Positions 7,455-15,792 of a stretch of DNA of 39,300 bases are shown one piece after another; the stretch's first letter is position 1; the number at the start of each line of letters is the position of its first letter. Position numbers and translations under genes: made by a program. The stretch spans positions 1 to 39,300 of the forward strand of contig JAEZPG010000104.1 in the NCBI GenBank assembly GCA_023413555.1, in the 5' to 3' direction. Source of the stretch: Bacillota bacterium. Lineage in GTDB: Bacteria > Bacillota > Clostridia > Lachnospirales > Lachnospiraceae. Below the pieces are notes generated by a model that had not been told where the DNA came from, searched no databases, and was given only the letters and a program-made list of their open reading frames with translations.

Positions 7455-10208
7455 ATGAGATTAATCAGTTGTAACATAGAGAACTTTGGTAAGCTTAATA
7501 ACTTTACTTATTCTTTTACAGATGGGATTAATGTAATCTGTGAAGATAACGGCTGGGGAAAGAGCACACTAGCTTCCTTTATTAAGATTATGCTATATGG
7601 GTTTGAAGATGATAAGTCCCGCGATGCTTATAAAAATCAACGAAGAAGATTCAAACCATGGCAAGGAGGTATCTACGGAGGTCAACTTGTCTTTGAAGTA
7701 AAGGGGAAAGTGTATGATTTGACACGTACTTTTGGGTCAAAAGAAAGTGAAGATACTTTTGAGCTTCGTGATGCCAAAACCAACTTACTCTGTCATGATT
7801 TTACTGAAAATATAGGAGAAGAGTTATTTCAAATCGACAGAGAATCTTATCATCGTACTGTTTTTGTATCCCAACAGGATTGTGAAGTAAAAGTAACTGG
7901 AGGAATTAATGCAAAGATAGGAAAGCTGACGGAAAATACAGATGATATCAATAATTTTGAAAATGCTACAGATAGAATAAAGAAAATTATTAATAGCTTG
8001 AATCCGACACGTTCCACAGGTAGTTTATATAGGATGTCTAGTGAGATAGAGAATTTGAAGATACAAGTTAAGGGTAAAGATTCTCTTGATACAGGTGTAA
8101 AAGAAATCTTAGATTTACAAAGTCGCCAGAAGGATGAATATAAGAAACTGGATTGGCAAAAATCGATTCTACTGCAAAAAAGGAAAAGAATATGCGAATA
8201 TAAAGATATTCAATTAAAAAAGAGCCAGTATGATAATCTTTGTGAAGCCCTCCAGCATAAATCTTCTAATTTAAAAGAAGCACAGGCTAAGTTCCCTAAT
8301 TTAGAATATCTGCCTAAGGAATCTGAATTAAACGCACTTCTAAGCTACAGAGTACAGTATATAAATGCCGAGAACAAAGTAATCAGTTCTACTCTAAATG
8401 ATATGGAAGTAACAAGAAAAGAGAAACTTGATAAAGTATTTGCGGTATCCGTTCCAGAAGATAAAGAACTGAACTTAATGTATAGTAAATATCAGGATTT
8501 AGGCGAATTAAAGGTAGCGATAGCAAAAGGAAAACTAACGGAGGAAGAGCTTTATAAATATACGACATTAGGGAATGACTTTCAAAAGGATTGTCCAAAG
8601 AAAACTACGATTATGAATTATCAAAACTTATGGGCACAGGTGTTAGAGAAGAAAAGTGGACTGGAGTCTAAAAAGGCTACATTGGCAACTTTTAATATTG
8701 TAGCTAGTAAAAATGTTTTACATTCTGACAAAGAAAGACTACCGATACGAATGATGATTGGCATGGTGATGACTGTTGCCGGGATTATTTCTTGTCTTAG
8801 TAATGTGGTGCTTGGATTGGCATTGGTTACGGTGGGATTGTCTTTATCTGTGATATCCTTTGTATCTAGATTCAAGGGAAAAACCGTTTCGAATGTCGAT
8901 GAGAACCCAAACGAAACTCTTAGAGAACTTGAAAATGAAATAGCTGACGAGGAATCCTTTATACAAAATGCTATAAAGGAAATGAAAGAATTTTGCTTGA
9001 AGTATCAAATAATATTTAAGGAGACTAGTATTCTTTCCGATTTGACCAATCTTATGGTAAAAGTAGACATGTATCATGACTTAGCATATAAGTGGAAGAA
9101 GAGTCAAAATAGAGATGTTGATAAAGATTACAATGATGTTCTCGAAGAAATTGTGAATTTCTTAAAAAAATATTATTCCAACGTTAATATTGAGCGGTTA
9201 GATGCTATGCTGCGACAGTTGGAGAGAGATAAGAAGGAATACATCATTCTATGCGATAAGAAAAGGAGTTGTGAGAAAGCATCTAAAGTTTACTATGAGA
9301 TTAAAAAAACAATAGAAACCTATCTGAATAACCATGAATTCAATATAATGGAAGATCTTTTTAGTGAACTAGAAGAGATTCGTGAGAATTTAAAGGAATA
9401 TCATAGGTGTTTAAATGAATCTAGAGAAGCTGAAAAGTTAAAAAATGAGTTTGAGGTGCATGAAGAAATTGAAAAGATTAAAGGAATCACGGAAGATAAT
9501 GACTTGCGTGAGGATATTCAGTCAGTTGATCTAGATATAGAAGCGATAAGTGAAATGCAACAAAAAATCAGTGATAGTATTAAGAAGTATGACCTTCAAT
9601 TAGAAGAATTACGGCAAAAGCGAGAAGATATTGAGGAGACTGAGAACAAACTGATTGAAATGGAGGAGAAGTACTGGGCCGACAAGAGAAAATATGAGCT
9701 ATTACAAACGACGAATAGGTTACTTCAGGAAGCTAAGGTTTCCTTTACCTCTAAATATACTAAACCGGTATTTACTTCATTTTCAAAGTATTATCAAATG
9801 CTAACGCATACAAATCCTACTAACTTTAAGATTGATGCTGAAAGTAAGCTCACTATAACGGAATTGGGTGCACAAAGAGAGCCAAAGTTTATGAGCGTAG
9901 GATATCAAGATTTAATCTATATCTGTATGCGCATGGCTCTAATCGAAGCGATGTATCAGACAGAAAAGCCAGTAGTGATTTTTGATGATCCATTTGTGAA
10001 TTTGGATACAGATAAAGTTGATAGAGGGTTGGACTTGTTAAATTGTATTGGAGAAAGCTATCAAGCAATTTATTTAACCTGTCATAAAAGTAGGGAATTA
10101 AAAGGCATAGAGGTCACTATGATAGATGTTAATGATACTGCTGTAGAGTTGCCAATGGATGCGCTAAAAGAACATATGGACTATAAGAATAGTAATCAGG
10201 ATTGGTGA
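7455..10208 (+). CDS. yhaN: YhaN-type Rad50/SMC-like ATPase with membrane hairpin
   Basis: The 917-residue protein has split ATPase ends around long coiled coils. Walker A DNGWGKST is at 31-38, the ABC signature SVGYQD at 814-819, and Walker B VVIFDD at 840-845 with Asp844/Asp845. Coiled coils span about 170-425 and 480-760. Between them, at about 432-471, lies an almost uninterrupted hydrophobic stretch that fits two short membrane helices, in place of the CxxC zinc hook of Rad50/SbcC. That arrangement is known for YhaN-type proteins and suggests a membrane-attached end-processing complex with the upstream nuclease. The start is supported by AAGGAG overlapping the end of the upstream gene. 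A terminator follows directly. Confidence 0.85.
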   Translation: MRLISCNIENFGKLNNFTYSFTDGINVICEDNGWGKSTLASFIKIMLYGFEDDKSRDAYKNQRRRFKPWQGGIYGGQLVFEVKGKVYDLTRTFGSKESEDTFELRDAKTNLLCHDFTENIGEELFQIDRESYHRTVFVSQQDCEVKVTGGINAKIGKLTENTDDINNFENATDRIKKIINSLNPTRSTGSLYRMSSEIENLKIQVKGKDSLDTGVKEILDLQSRQKDEYKKLDWQKSILLQKRKRICEYKDIQLKKSQYDNLCEALQHKSSNLKEAQAKFPNLEYLPKESELNALLSYRVQYINAENKVISSTLNDMEVTRKEKLDKVFAVSVPEDKELNLMYSKYQDLGELKVAIAKGKLTEEELYKYTTLGNDFQKDCPKKTTIMNYQNLWAQVLEKKSGLESKKATLATFNIVASKNVLHSDKERLPIRMMIGMVMTVAGIISCLSNVVLGLALVTVGLSLSVISFVSRFKGKTVSNVDENPNETLRELENEIADEESFIQNAIKEMKEFCLKYQIIFKETSILSDLTNLMVKVDMYHDLAYKWKKSQNRDVDKDYNDVLEEIVNFLKKYYSNVNIERLDAMLRQLERDKKEYIILCDKKRSCEKASKVYYEIKKTIETYLNNHEFNIMEDLFSELEEIRENLKEYHRCLNESREAEKLKNEFEVHEEIEKIKGITEDNDLREDIQSVDLDIEAISEMQQKISDSIKKYDLQLEELRQKREDIEETENKLIEMEEKYWADKRKYELLQTTNRLLQEAKVSFTSKYTKPVFTSFSKYYQMLTHTNPTNFKIDAESKLTITELGAQREPKFMSVGYQDLIYICMRMALIEAMYQTEKPVVIFDDPFVNLDTDKVDRGLDLLNCIGESYQAIYLTCHKSRELKGIEVTMIDVNDTAVELPMDALKEHMDYKNSNQDW

Positions 10209-10215
10209 TTTCTTG

Positions 10216-10243
10216 TGGCTTCCCGTTTACGGGAAGCCATTTT
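10216..10243 (+). terminator. Terminator after yhaN-like gene
   Basis: A perfect 10-11 bp stem (10216-10226 with 10229-10239) with a tiny loop is followed by TTTT, eight bases after the stop. There is no T run in the minus direction, so it serves only the plus-strand operon. Confidence 0.88.
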
Positions 10244-10303
10244 ATAATTATACGTAAAAAAGGTGATGTGAGCAAATTGGATATAGGTGAAATATGTAAT
10301 GAA

Positions 10304-11314
10304 CTATTCTGCCTCATTCAAGGCTTGGAGTATTTCCTCTGGAATAGCAATTTCACACGATTTAACGTTCTCCAGATATTGATCCATTTTACTAAATCCA
10401 AAAATCGGAATGATCCTTGGATTTTTATGTAACATCCAAGCGAGAACCAACTGATTTCCAGATATATTGAGCTGTTTTGAATACTTCTCAATGAAATCCA
10501 GTTTCTTCAGATTTTTTTCTGAGTTAAATAGATGCCAGTCATGGTATCGGTTACAATTGTCCCTGTTGGAGTAGATCCCTTTTAAAAGAGGAGAATAGGC
10601 ACAAAATGTCATGTTCTCTGAAGCTACATAATCAAAGATATCCTTACCAACATGAACCCTACTATCTGCATTGGTTCCATTTGTTGGGTGCAAGTAGGAA
10701 TACTCAGATTGAAGCACTGAGTATTTTGCTAACCCTTTTTGTTGACTTACTTGATTCGCATTAGCTAGCAAATTCTTAGAAATATTGCTGGCTCCCACTA
10801 AACGAATCTTTCCTTCTTTGACTAAGGTGTCTAATGCATCCAATGTCTCTTCAATAGGAGTATTATCGTCATAGACATGAGAATAATATAAGTCCAAGTA
10901 GTCTGTTTTTAATCGGTGTAAACTGTTCTCTATCTCTTGCATTATAACTGTCTTTGATAATCCTTGATAATAACTAGGAACATTCTCGGCAATTTCACCT
11001 TTCATATTCCTTATGGTGTAAGGATTCCTTAAGCGACCGCCCACCTTGCTTGCTAGAAATATCTTATTTCTATTATTGCGTTCTTTCATCCATTGCCCTA
11101 AAAGGTTTTCACTTTCATCTCCAATATTTTCTCCATCTCCAATCCACCAAGCGTAACTGTTTGCGGTATCAATAAAATTACCCCCCATCTCCTCGGTGAA
11201 ATGATCAAGAATCTGGAATGCAGTTTTTTTGTCAGTCGCGGTACCTAACATCATGGAACCGAGACACATTTCACTTACTTTGGCACCAGTATTTCCTAAA
11301 TCAACATACTTCAT
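10304..11314 (-). CDS. Aldo/keto reductase
   Basis: This NAD(P)H-dependent aldo/keto reductase reduces aldehydes or ketones in the cytoplasm. Counting from the start chosen here, the catalytic tetrad is Asp49 (FIDT), Tyr54 (NSYAWW), Lys90 (LASK) and His146 (YYSH). The C-terminal part has the cofactor-binding stretch PIFGFSKMDQYLENV. The open frame extends 14 codons further upstream, but minus-strand AAAGGAGGA sits directly before ATG 11314, so that start is preferred, giving 336 residues. It is a single-gene unit convergent with yhaN. A perfect inverted repeat about 85 bp upstream suggests inducible control. The substrate is unknown; sugar or methylglyoxal-type aldehydes are possible. Confidence 0.9.
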   Translation of the reverse strand: MKYVDLGNTGAKVSEMCLGSMMLGTATDKKTAFQILDHFTEEMGGNFIDTANSYAWWIGDGENIGDESENLLGQWMKERNNRNKIFLASKVGGRLRNPYTIRNMKGEIAENVPSYYQGLSKTVIMQEIENSLHRLKTDYLDLYYSHVYDDNTPIEETLDALDTLVKEGKIRLVGASNISKNLLANANQVSQQKGLAKYSVLQSEYSYLHPTNGTNADSRVHVGKDIFDYVASENMTFCAYSPLLKGIYSNRDNCNRYHDWHLFNSEKNLKKLDFIEKYSKQLNISGNQLVLAWMLHKNPRIIPIFGFSKMDQYLENVKSCEIAIPEEILQALNEAE

Positions 11315-11384
11315 ATGTCCTCCTTTAGAATCCTCCCATTGTGTTGGAGCATTCATTGTAATTATTATTTATTGCATGTAATAT

Positions 11385-11420
11385 ATTATACAGTAGAGAT
11401 TGGTACTTAAAAGTACCAAT
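11385..11420 (-). promoter_or_regulatory. Promoter -10 and inverted-repeat operator of the aldo/keto reductase gene
   Basis: On the minus strand TATAAT lies at 11390-11385. Just upstream is a perfect inverted repeat, ATTGGTACTT (11399-11408) and AAGTACCAAT (11411-11420), separated by two bases and covering the -35 region. No good -35 hexamer is visible, which fits a promoter that needs an activator or is blocked by a repressor. Confidence 0.65.
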
Positions 11421-11504
11421 TAGGATAATAAAAATAGGAACCAATTTTAGAGGAGTATAATTTTGGTGACTAAACATATATAATATGTATTTTCTATTAG
11501 AATC

Positions 11505-11878
11505 AGTTGGAAGAAATTTGTAATGTCAGTAGACAATGTATATCATACTGGGAAGCGGATATAGCATTGCCAAATGTTGATAAGCTTTTGATACTGAGTC
11601 GTATTTTCAGATTACTATAGATGTTTTACTTAAAGAGGATTTGAATATTGATGGTGCCCAAGAGATTCATACCTGTGGAAACAGTTCTAAGATGAATAAA
11701 AGCCCAGGCTTGTATGAAGGAATCCTTATTCTAGAAAGTATAAAAAATGATATGATACTTGAAGGTTTATGAAGAATGTAAAAAGAAGGGTATTCTCAAT
11801 GAACGAATGCAGTGGGCAGAGTGAAAAGTACAATTATTCGATCATATGGAGGATAAAGTAATACGAATAGATAGATAA
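11505..11878 (+). pseudogene. Decayed coding sequence, family not recognised
   Basis: Coding-like reading is spread over several frames. One frame reads ...ISYWEADIALPNVDK up to about 11583. Another, from about 11584, reads AFDTESYFQITIDVLLKED, then IHTCGNSSKMNKSPGLYEG, up to TGA 11770-11772. A third, from 11762, reads KVYEECKKKGILNERMQWAE, meets TGA at 11822-11824, and continues in the same frame as KVQLFDHMEDKVIRIDR to TAA 11876-11878. Two frameshifts and a nonsense codon explain the pattern. No start codon with a ribosome binding site is visible. I do not recognise the family. This occupies much of the gene-poor stretch 11315-12081. Confidence 0.5.
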
Positions 11879-11908
11879 AGTGAATTCTCTTGTACTAAAA
11901 ATAATTGG

Positions 11909-11948
11909 CTTAGAAATATTGAAATATCAATGTTTCTAAGTTTTTTTA
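11909..11948 (+). terminator. Terminator downstream of the decayed gene
   Basis: A 13-base stem (11909-11921 with 11928-11940, one imperfect pair) is followed by seven T's. Its intactness after a broken gene suggests the gene decayed recently or the hairpin shields the next promoter. Confidence 0.85.
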
Positions 11949-11990
11949 TTAGATAGAAGGTCCAGTCATTGTTTGCATTACCAAGTTTTG

Positions 11991-12040
11991 TTGACATCCA
12001 CTATTTGTCGGTTTATAATATAAATGACCGTAGTCATTTA
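11991..12040 (+). promoter_or_regulatory. Perfect consensus promoter and operator of the MACPF gene
   Basis: TTGACA (11991-11996) and TATAAT (12014-12019) are separated by exactly 17 bp, a full match to the sigma-A consensus. Immediately after it, around the expected start of transcription, is the inverted repeat TAAATGAC-CGTA-GTCATTTA (12021-12040). A repressor bound there would block this strong promoter. The TetR protein encoded downstream is the obvious candidate, but this is inferred. Confidence 0.85.
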
Positions 12041-12081
12041 AATTTTGTCGATACAATTCATCAAATCATAAGGAGGTTGTT

Positions 12082-13884
12082 ATGAAAAGACAAAGTACTA
12101 TTAAAGGGTTTGTGATTTGCAAGAGATACCTCTGTTGTATCCTTGTTTTATTCTTTATACTTACATCATGCAATAATACCAAAAACGCTAACAATGATTT
12201 ATTGGAAGATAAGCAAAGCAATGAGGAAGGTAATCCTGTCTCTCCAAGTAATGAGGATGCCAATCCCGTCACCACTGGCGATGGGAAGGATAACCTTGGC
12301 TCCACAGTAAATGAGAATGATAATCCTAGTTCTACAGACAATGAGGAGGATGACCTTCTTGACATGGGAGACCCGGATAAGAATTACAGAGGAATTCTTG
12401 GATACGGCTACAATGTCGTGGCAAAAGGTTACTTCAATGAAGACGATCTTTCGTCTGGTGGGAAGATTCTGGATACCGATAAGTTATCAAAAAAAGGCTA
12501 CATCTACCGTAAATCACGTGTTGTGCAGAATAGTATAACAACAGCTGGCAATTCTATGAAGAGTTATCAACAAGATGAAAGTCAGAATATATCGGGATCC
12601 TTTTCTTATGGATTGTTTTCAAAGATAAAACTTGATTTCAGCCTAACGAGTTACACAGATTCTTCCTCGATTTCAAAAAATGTCTATATTAAGGATAAGA
12701 TTAGGGTAATAAAGGAACGAGAATACATAGATTCTTCGGATTTAGAAATTAAGGATTTAATTAACTATACTAAATCAAAATTTAGAAAGGCTCTAAACAA
12801 GGATGTCTCTAGCCAAAGTCCTGAGGAGCAAAAAAAGTATTACTACAACCTTTTTGAGCAGTATGGTACTCATGTGCTACTGGATATACTACTTGGTGGC
12901 CGGATAGATATGAATTATGTTTACAATAATACACAGTCTAAAAGTATTTCTTCGATTAAAACGGATGTTGGTATTGTATTCAAATCATTCAAGACCAAGG
13001 TGAGTGGCGAACTAAGTGAAACTGAAAAAAAAATAGTCGAAGAATTTACGGAGAATACTACCTTGATTAGTAACCGCTACGGTGGAACTGTCGAAGGAGG
13101 GATACATTCTATTTCGGATATGGCGGCTGTATTTAACGATTGGACGAAAAGCTTTACAGATCGGAGCACCTATGAATTTATAGATATTGGTGACGGCTTC
13201 TCCACTGCTTTACTGGGCATATGGGAATTAGCGGACACTGAGGAAATCACAGACACAGTTTACGATATGTATTGTCTATATCTACAAGAAGCTGGTCAAT
13301 ATTTTGCTGATTTTGATGACAAATCAGATAAATCTCAATATATCAAAATGTTTTACTCTAATGGCTCAAATAAAAGCTTCGATGCAAGGAGTGGGATAGA
13401 GTCCACCATATCCCACAAGGAGCCTAATACTCCTTATTTTATTCTACCAAATGACCTTTGGGCTGGAATCAAAGATTCAAAGTATTGTTATCTGGCGTAT
13501 ACCTATACAACAAAGCAATCAGAAGCTATTCGGGACATTCGAATTTTGTCTTTTAATATAGATTCCACTACTACACCGGATACAATTACTTTGAATAATT
13601 GTACCTATCATAAGCATGATTTTAATATTAATCAATATGGAAAGGTTAAATTGATGCTGTATTATACAACAGATAAACAGGCAGGAGCGCCTATTAGGGA
13701 AATTGGTGTAGAAAACAATAATGGTTATACTTTTGGCAGCACTGCTACAGGTTGGACCTCTATATTGAATAATTCATATTCCACTAACCAAGAAAAGTTG
13801 GAAGATGAAAAAAACTGGCAAAAAGTACCGATCAACGTTCTCTCCTTAGCATCAAATAGTATGTATCTTTGGTTCAAGCGTTGA
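12082..13884 (+). CDS. MACPF-domain lipoprotein with C-terminal beta-prism-like domain
   Basis: The 600-residue secreted protein has a lipoprotein signal (hydrophobic 18-29, lipobox LTSC with Cys30). An acidic linker follows (about 35-95) made of roughly ten-residue repeats around N(E/D)..NP. The MACPF/CDC pore-forming domain spans about 110-420; its signature is the Tyr-rich helix and YGTH at 261-264 followed by LLGGR, with the conserved Gly-rich GGTVEGG later. The C-terminal part (about 440-600) has repeating strands such as YLAYTYTT...IRDIRI and LMLYYTTD...IREIGV, resembling MABP-type beta-prism domains. It may attack membranes of competitors or hosts, or serve in adhesion. AAGGAGG supports the start. 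Expression uses a consensus promoter with an operator. Confidence 0.85.
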   Translation: MKRQSTIKGFVICKRYLCCILVLFFILTSCNNTKNANNDLLEDKQSNEEGNPVSPSNEDANPVTTGDGKDNLGSTVNENDNPSSTDNEEDDLLDMGDPDKNYRGILGYGYNVVAKGYFNEDDLSSGGKILDTDKLSKKGYIYRKSRVVQNSITTAGNSMKSYQQDESQNISGSFSYGLFSKIKLDFSLTSYTDSSSISKNVYIKDKIRVIKEREYIDSSDLEIKDLINYTKSKFRKALNKDVSSQSPEEQKKYYYNLFEQYGTHVLLDILLGGRIDMNYVYNNTQSKSISSIKTDVGIVFKSFKTKVSGELSETEKKIVEEFTENTTLISNRYGGTVEGGIHSISDMAAVFNDWTKSFTDRSTYEFIDIGDGFSTALLGIWELADTEEITDTVYDMYCLYLQEAGQYFADFDDKSDKSQYIKMFYSNGSNKSFDARSGIESTISHKEPNTPYFILPNDLWAGIKDSKYCYLAYTYTTKQSEAIRDIRILSFNIDSTTTPDTITLNNCTYHKHDFNINQYGKVKLMLYYTTDKQAGAPIREIGVENNNGYTFGSTATGWTSILNNSYSTNQEKLEDEKNWQKVPINVLSLASNSMYLWFKR

Positions 13885-13893
13885 CATTAACAG

Positions 13894-13932
13894 GCTGGAG
13901 CAGTCAGGAAACTGATATGCTCTAGCTTTTTT
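13894..13932 (+). terminator. Terminator after the MACPF gene
   Basis: The stem GCTGGAGCA (13894-13902) with TGCTCTAGC (13918-13926) has one wobble pair and is followed by six T's, starting nine bases after the stop. Confidence 0.85.
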
Positions 13933-13990
13933 GTTGATTTTTATCACTATATATGGCAAGATGAATATATATGATGCTAAGGAGTTCAGT

Positions 13991-14605
13991 ATGAGTTATA
14001 ACAATAAAAAGCGGGAGCAGAAATCTGAGCTTGCCCGACAAAAAATATATGCCAGTGCTGAAAAGTTATTTATCCAACACGGTCCTCATGCGGTATCGGT
14101 TGATGCCATTGTTCGGGATGCCAATGTAGCGAAAGGTTCATTTTATCTACACTTCGAGTCAAAGGATCAATTAATTGCCTTGATGATTCGGGATCATGTG
14201 ATGAGAAGGGATGAAGAGTACCGCCAATTTCTTCACTCATTACCAACTGAAGCAGATACTGCAACGACTTTACTTGATTTGGTAGAACACATAATAGATA
14301 TATTGATGAACACAATCGGGCTTCAGAATATGTCCTTAATCTATAAGTTTTCACTTGGGAAGACTTTGGACACCAATTCAGTCTTGGATTATCAACGTGA
14401 TATTTATCGTATTTTTTATGATTTGATTACTCGGGGAATCAGTAGAGGTGAATTTCATACAACACAATCAGCAGAAATGTTAGCAAAACATTGTGTATTA
14501 CTGCTTCGCGCTACTACCTTCGAGTGGTGTATTAGGGACAAAGATTATAACTATTTAGAGGAAACGCTGGAGCATTTTAAAGTATTTATCGAAGGAATTC
14601 AATAA
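13991..14605 (+). CDS. TetR/AcrR-family transcriptional regulator
   Basis: The N-terminal TetR DNA-binding domain is clear: residues 17-62 include IYASAEKLF, the turn VSVDAIVRDANVAKGSFYLHF and ESKDQLIALMI. The remaining 140 residues form the helical ligand-binding and dimer domain. The open frame runs about 20 codons further upstream, but AAGGAG with six-base spacing precedes ATG 13991, and the upstream part overlaps the preceding terminator, so 204 residues is preferred. It lies about 105 bp after the MACPF gene, with a terminator between, and may repress that gene through the inverted repeat at 12021-12040. The ligand is unknown. Confidence 0.9.
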   Translation: MSYNNKKREQKSELARQKIYASAEKLFIQHGPHAVSVDAIVRDANVAKGSFYLHFESKDQLIALMIRDHVMRRDEEYRQFLHSLPTEADTATTLLDLVEHIIDILMNTIGLQNMSLIYKFSLGKTLDTNSVLDYQRDIYRIFYDLITRGISRGEFHTTQSAEMLAKHCVLLLRATTFEWCIRDKDYNYLEETLEHFKVFIEGIQ

Positions 14606-14674
14606 TGGATGTAGGATAATAATATCTTAAAAGCCTACAGTCAGTTTTGGAGAGTATGGAGTAAGAGGACAATA

Positions 14675-15730
14675 ATGGAAAATAAGGAACAACAAGGACA
14701 ACACAAACGGAGGGTACGGTATAAAGGGACTCATCCTAGAAATTATAAAGAAAAATATAAAGAGCTTCAACCGGAGAAGTATGCAGAGACAATAGAAAAA
14801 GTGAAGAGCAAGGGAAGTACACCAGCCGGTATGCATATTTCTATCATGGTGAAGGAAATTCTAGATTTTCTAAAGATTCAACCAGGGCAGATCGGTTTAG
14901 ATGCAACACTGGGTTATGGAGGGCATACTAGAAAAATGCTTGAGTGTTTAGAATCTAAAGGTCATATTTATGCATTGGATGTAGACCCAATTGAGTCAGC
15001 CAAAACCAGAGTTCGTTTAGAAAGTTATGGATTTGGTCCAGAGATTGTCACTGTAATGCTACAGAATTTTGTAAATATCGATAAGGTTTCAGAGCAGGCC
15101 GGATTGTTTAATTTTGTTCTAGCTGATCTTGGGGTATCGTCCATGCAGATTGATAATCCGGATCGGGGATTTTCTTATAAACAGGAAGGGCCTTTGGATT
15201 TACGTCTCAATCCTGAGAAGGGAATCTCTGCAGCGGAACGCCTAAAGACAATATCTCAGCCAGAATTAGAAGGTATGCTCATTGAAAATTCAGATGAACC
15301 TTATGCAGTTGAGATATCTAGAGCTATCATAAAGAAACGAAAAAAAGGTCAGGATATATCTACAACCACTGACCTTTACCGCATTATTGAAGAAGTGCTA
15401 TCCTTTGTACCAGCTGACAAGCGAAGAGATACAATAAAAAAGTCTTGTCAGAGAACCTTCCAGGCATTGCGTATCGATGTCAATAATGAATTCGAGGTAT
15501 TGGAAGAATTCTTGGAAAAACTACCAAATGTTTTGGATAAAGGCGGTCGTGTAGCTATCCTAACATTCCATTCAGGTGAGGATCGTTTAGTTAAGAAATC
15601 TTTCAAACAACTTTACCGTGCTGGAGTCTATAGGGAGATTGCCACTGATGTAGTTCGACCATCTGCTGAAGAATGTGCTATGAATGGCCGAGCACGTTCT
15701 ACCAAAATGCGATGGGCCATCAAAGCATAG
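14675..15730 (+). CDS. RsmH/MraW-like SAM-dependent methyltransferase (paralog)
   Basis: It resembles RsmH, which N4-methylates C1402 of 16S rRNA. Visible motifs are the SAM loop LDATLGYGGHT (about 74-84), DLGVSSMQIDNPDRGFSY (about 150-167), GPLDLRLNP, the helix with TFQALRIDVNNE, and the C-terminal RARSTKMRWAIK. It departs from the standard family: about 50 extra Lys/Arg-rich residues at the N terminus, MHISIMVKEIL where canonical members read HIPVLL.E, and FHSGEDR where they read FHSLEDR. It is also not beside ftsL/pbp/mra genes. It may be a second RsmH-type enzyme with the same or a shifted target. AGAGGA supports the start. A terminator follows. Confidence 0.85.
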   Translation: MENKEQQGQHKRRVRYKGTHPRNYKEKYKELQPEKYAETIEKVKSKGSTPAGMHISIMVKEILDFLKIQPGQIGLDATLGYGGHTRKMLECLESKGHIYALDVDPIESAKTRVRLESYGFGPEIVTVMLQNFVNIDKVSEQAGLFNFVLADLGVSSMQIDNPDRGFSYKQEGPLDLRLNPEKGISAAERLKTISQPELEGMLIENSDEPYAVEISRAIIKKRKKGQDISTTTDLYRIIEEVLSFVPADKRRDTIKKSCQRTFQALRIDVNNEFEVLEEFLEKLPNVLDKGGRVAILTFHSGEDRLVKKSFKQLYRAGVYREIATDVVRPSAEECAMNGRARSTKMRWAIKA

Positions 15731-15746
15731 AATATAGTAATAGGAG

Positions 15747-15784
15747 CTTCAAGTTCTTGTTTAACAAGGGCTTGAAGTTTTTTG
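15747..15784 (+). terminator. Terminator after the RsmH-like gene
   Basis: CTTCAAG (15747-15753) pairs with CTTGAAG (15771-15777), with an inner CTTG/CAAG extension, followed by six T's. Confidence 0.85.
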
Positions 15785-15792
15785 TTTTCTTA

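Noticed and set aside
6345..10208. Canonical SbcCD operon
   Set aside because: The ATPase lacks the CxxC zinc hook and has a membrane hairpin instead. Size and layout fit YhaO/YhaN better.
11822..11824. Selenocysteine readthrough of the in-frame TGA
   Set aside because: The same locus also needs two frameshifts to be read, and no SECIS-like hairpin is evident just downstream. Gene decay explains it better.
13931..13990. Longer N terminus for the TetR regulator
   Set aside because: It begins with a TTG at the edge of the preceding terminator. ATG 13991 has AAGGAG at ideal spacing and gives a normal TetR N terminus.
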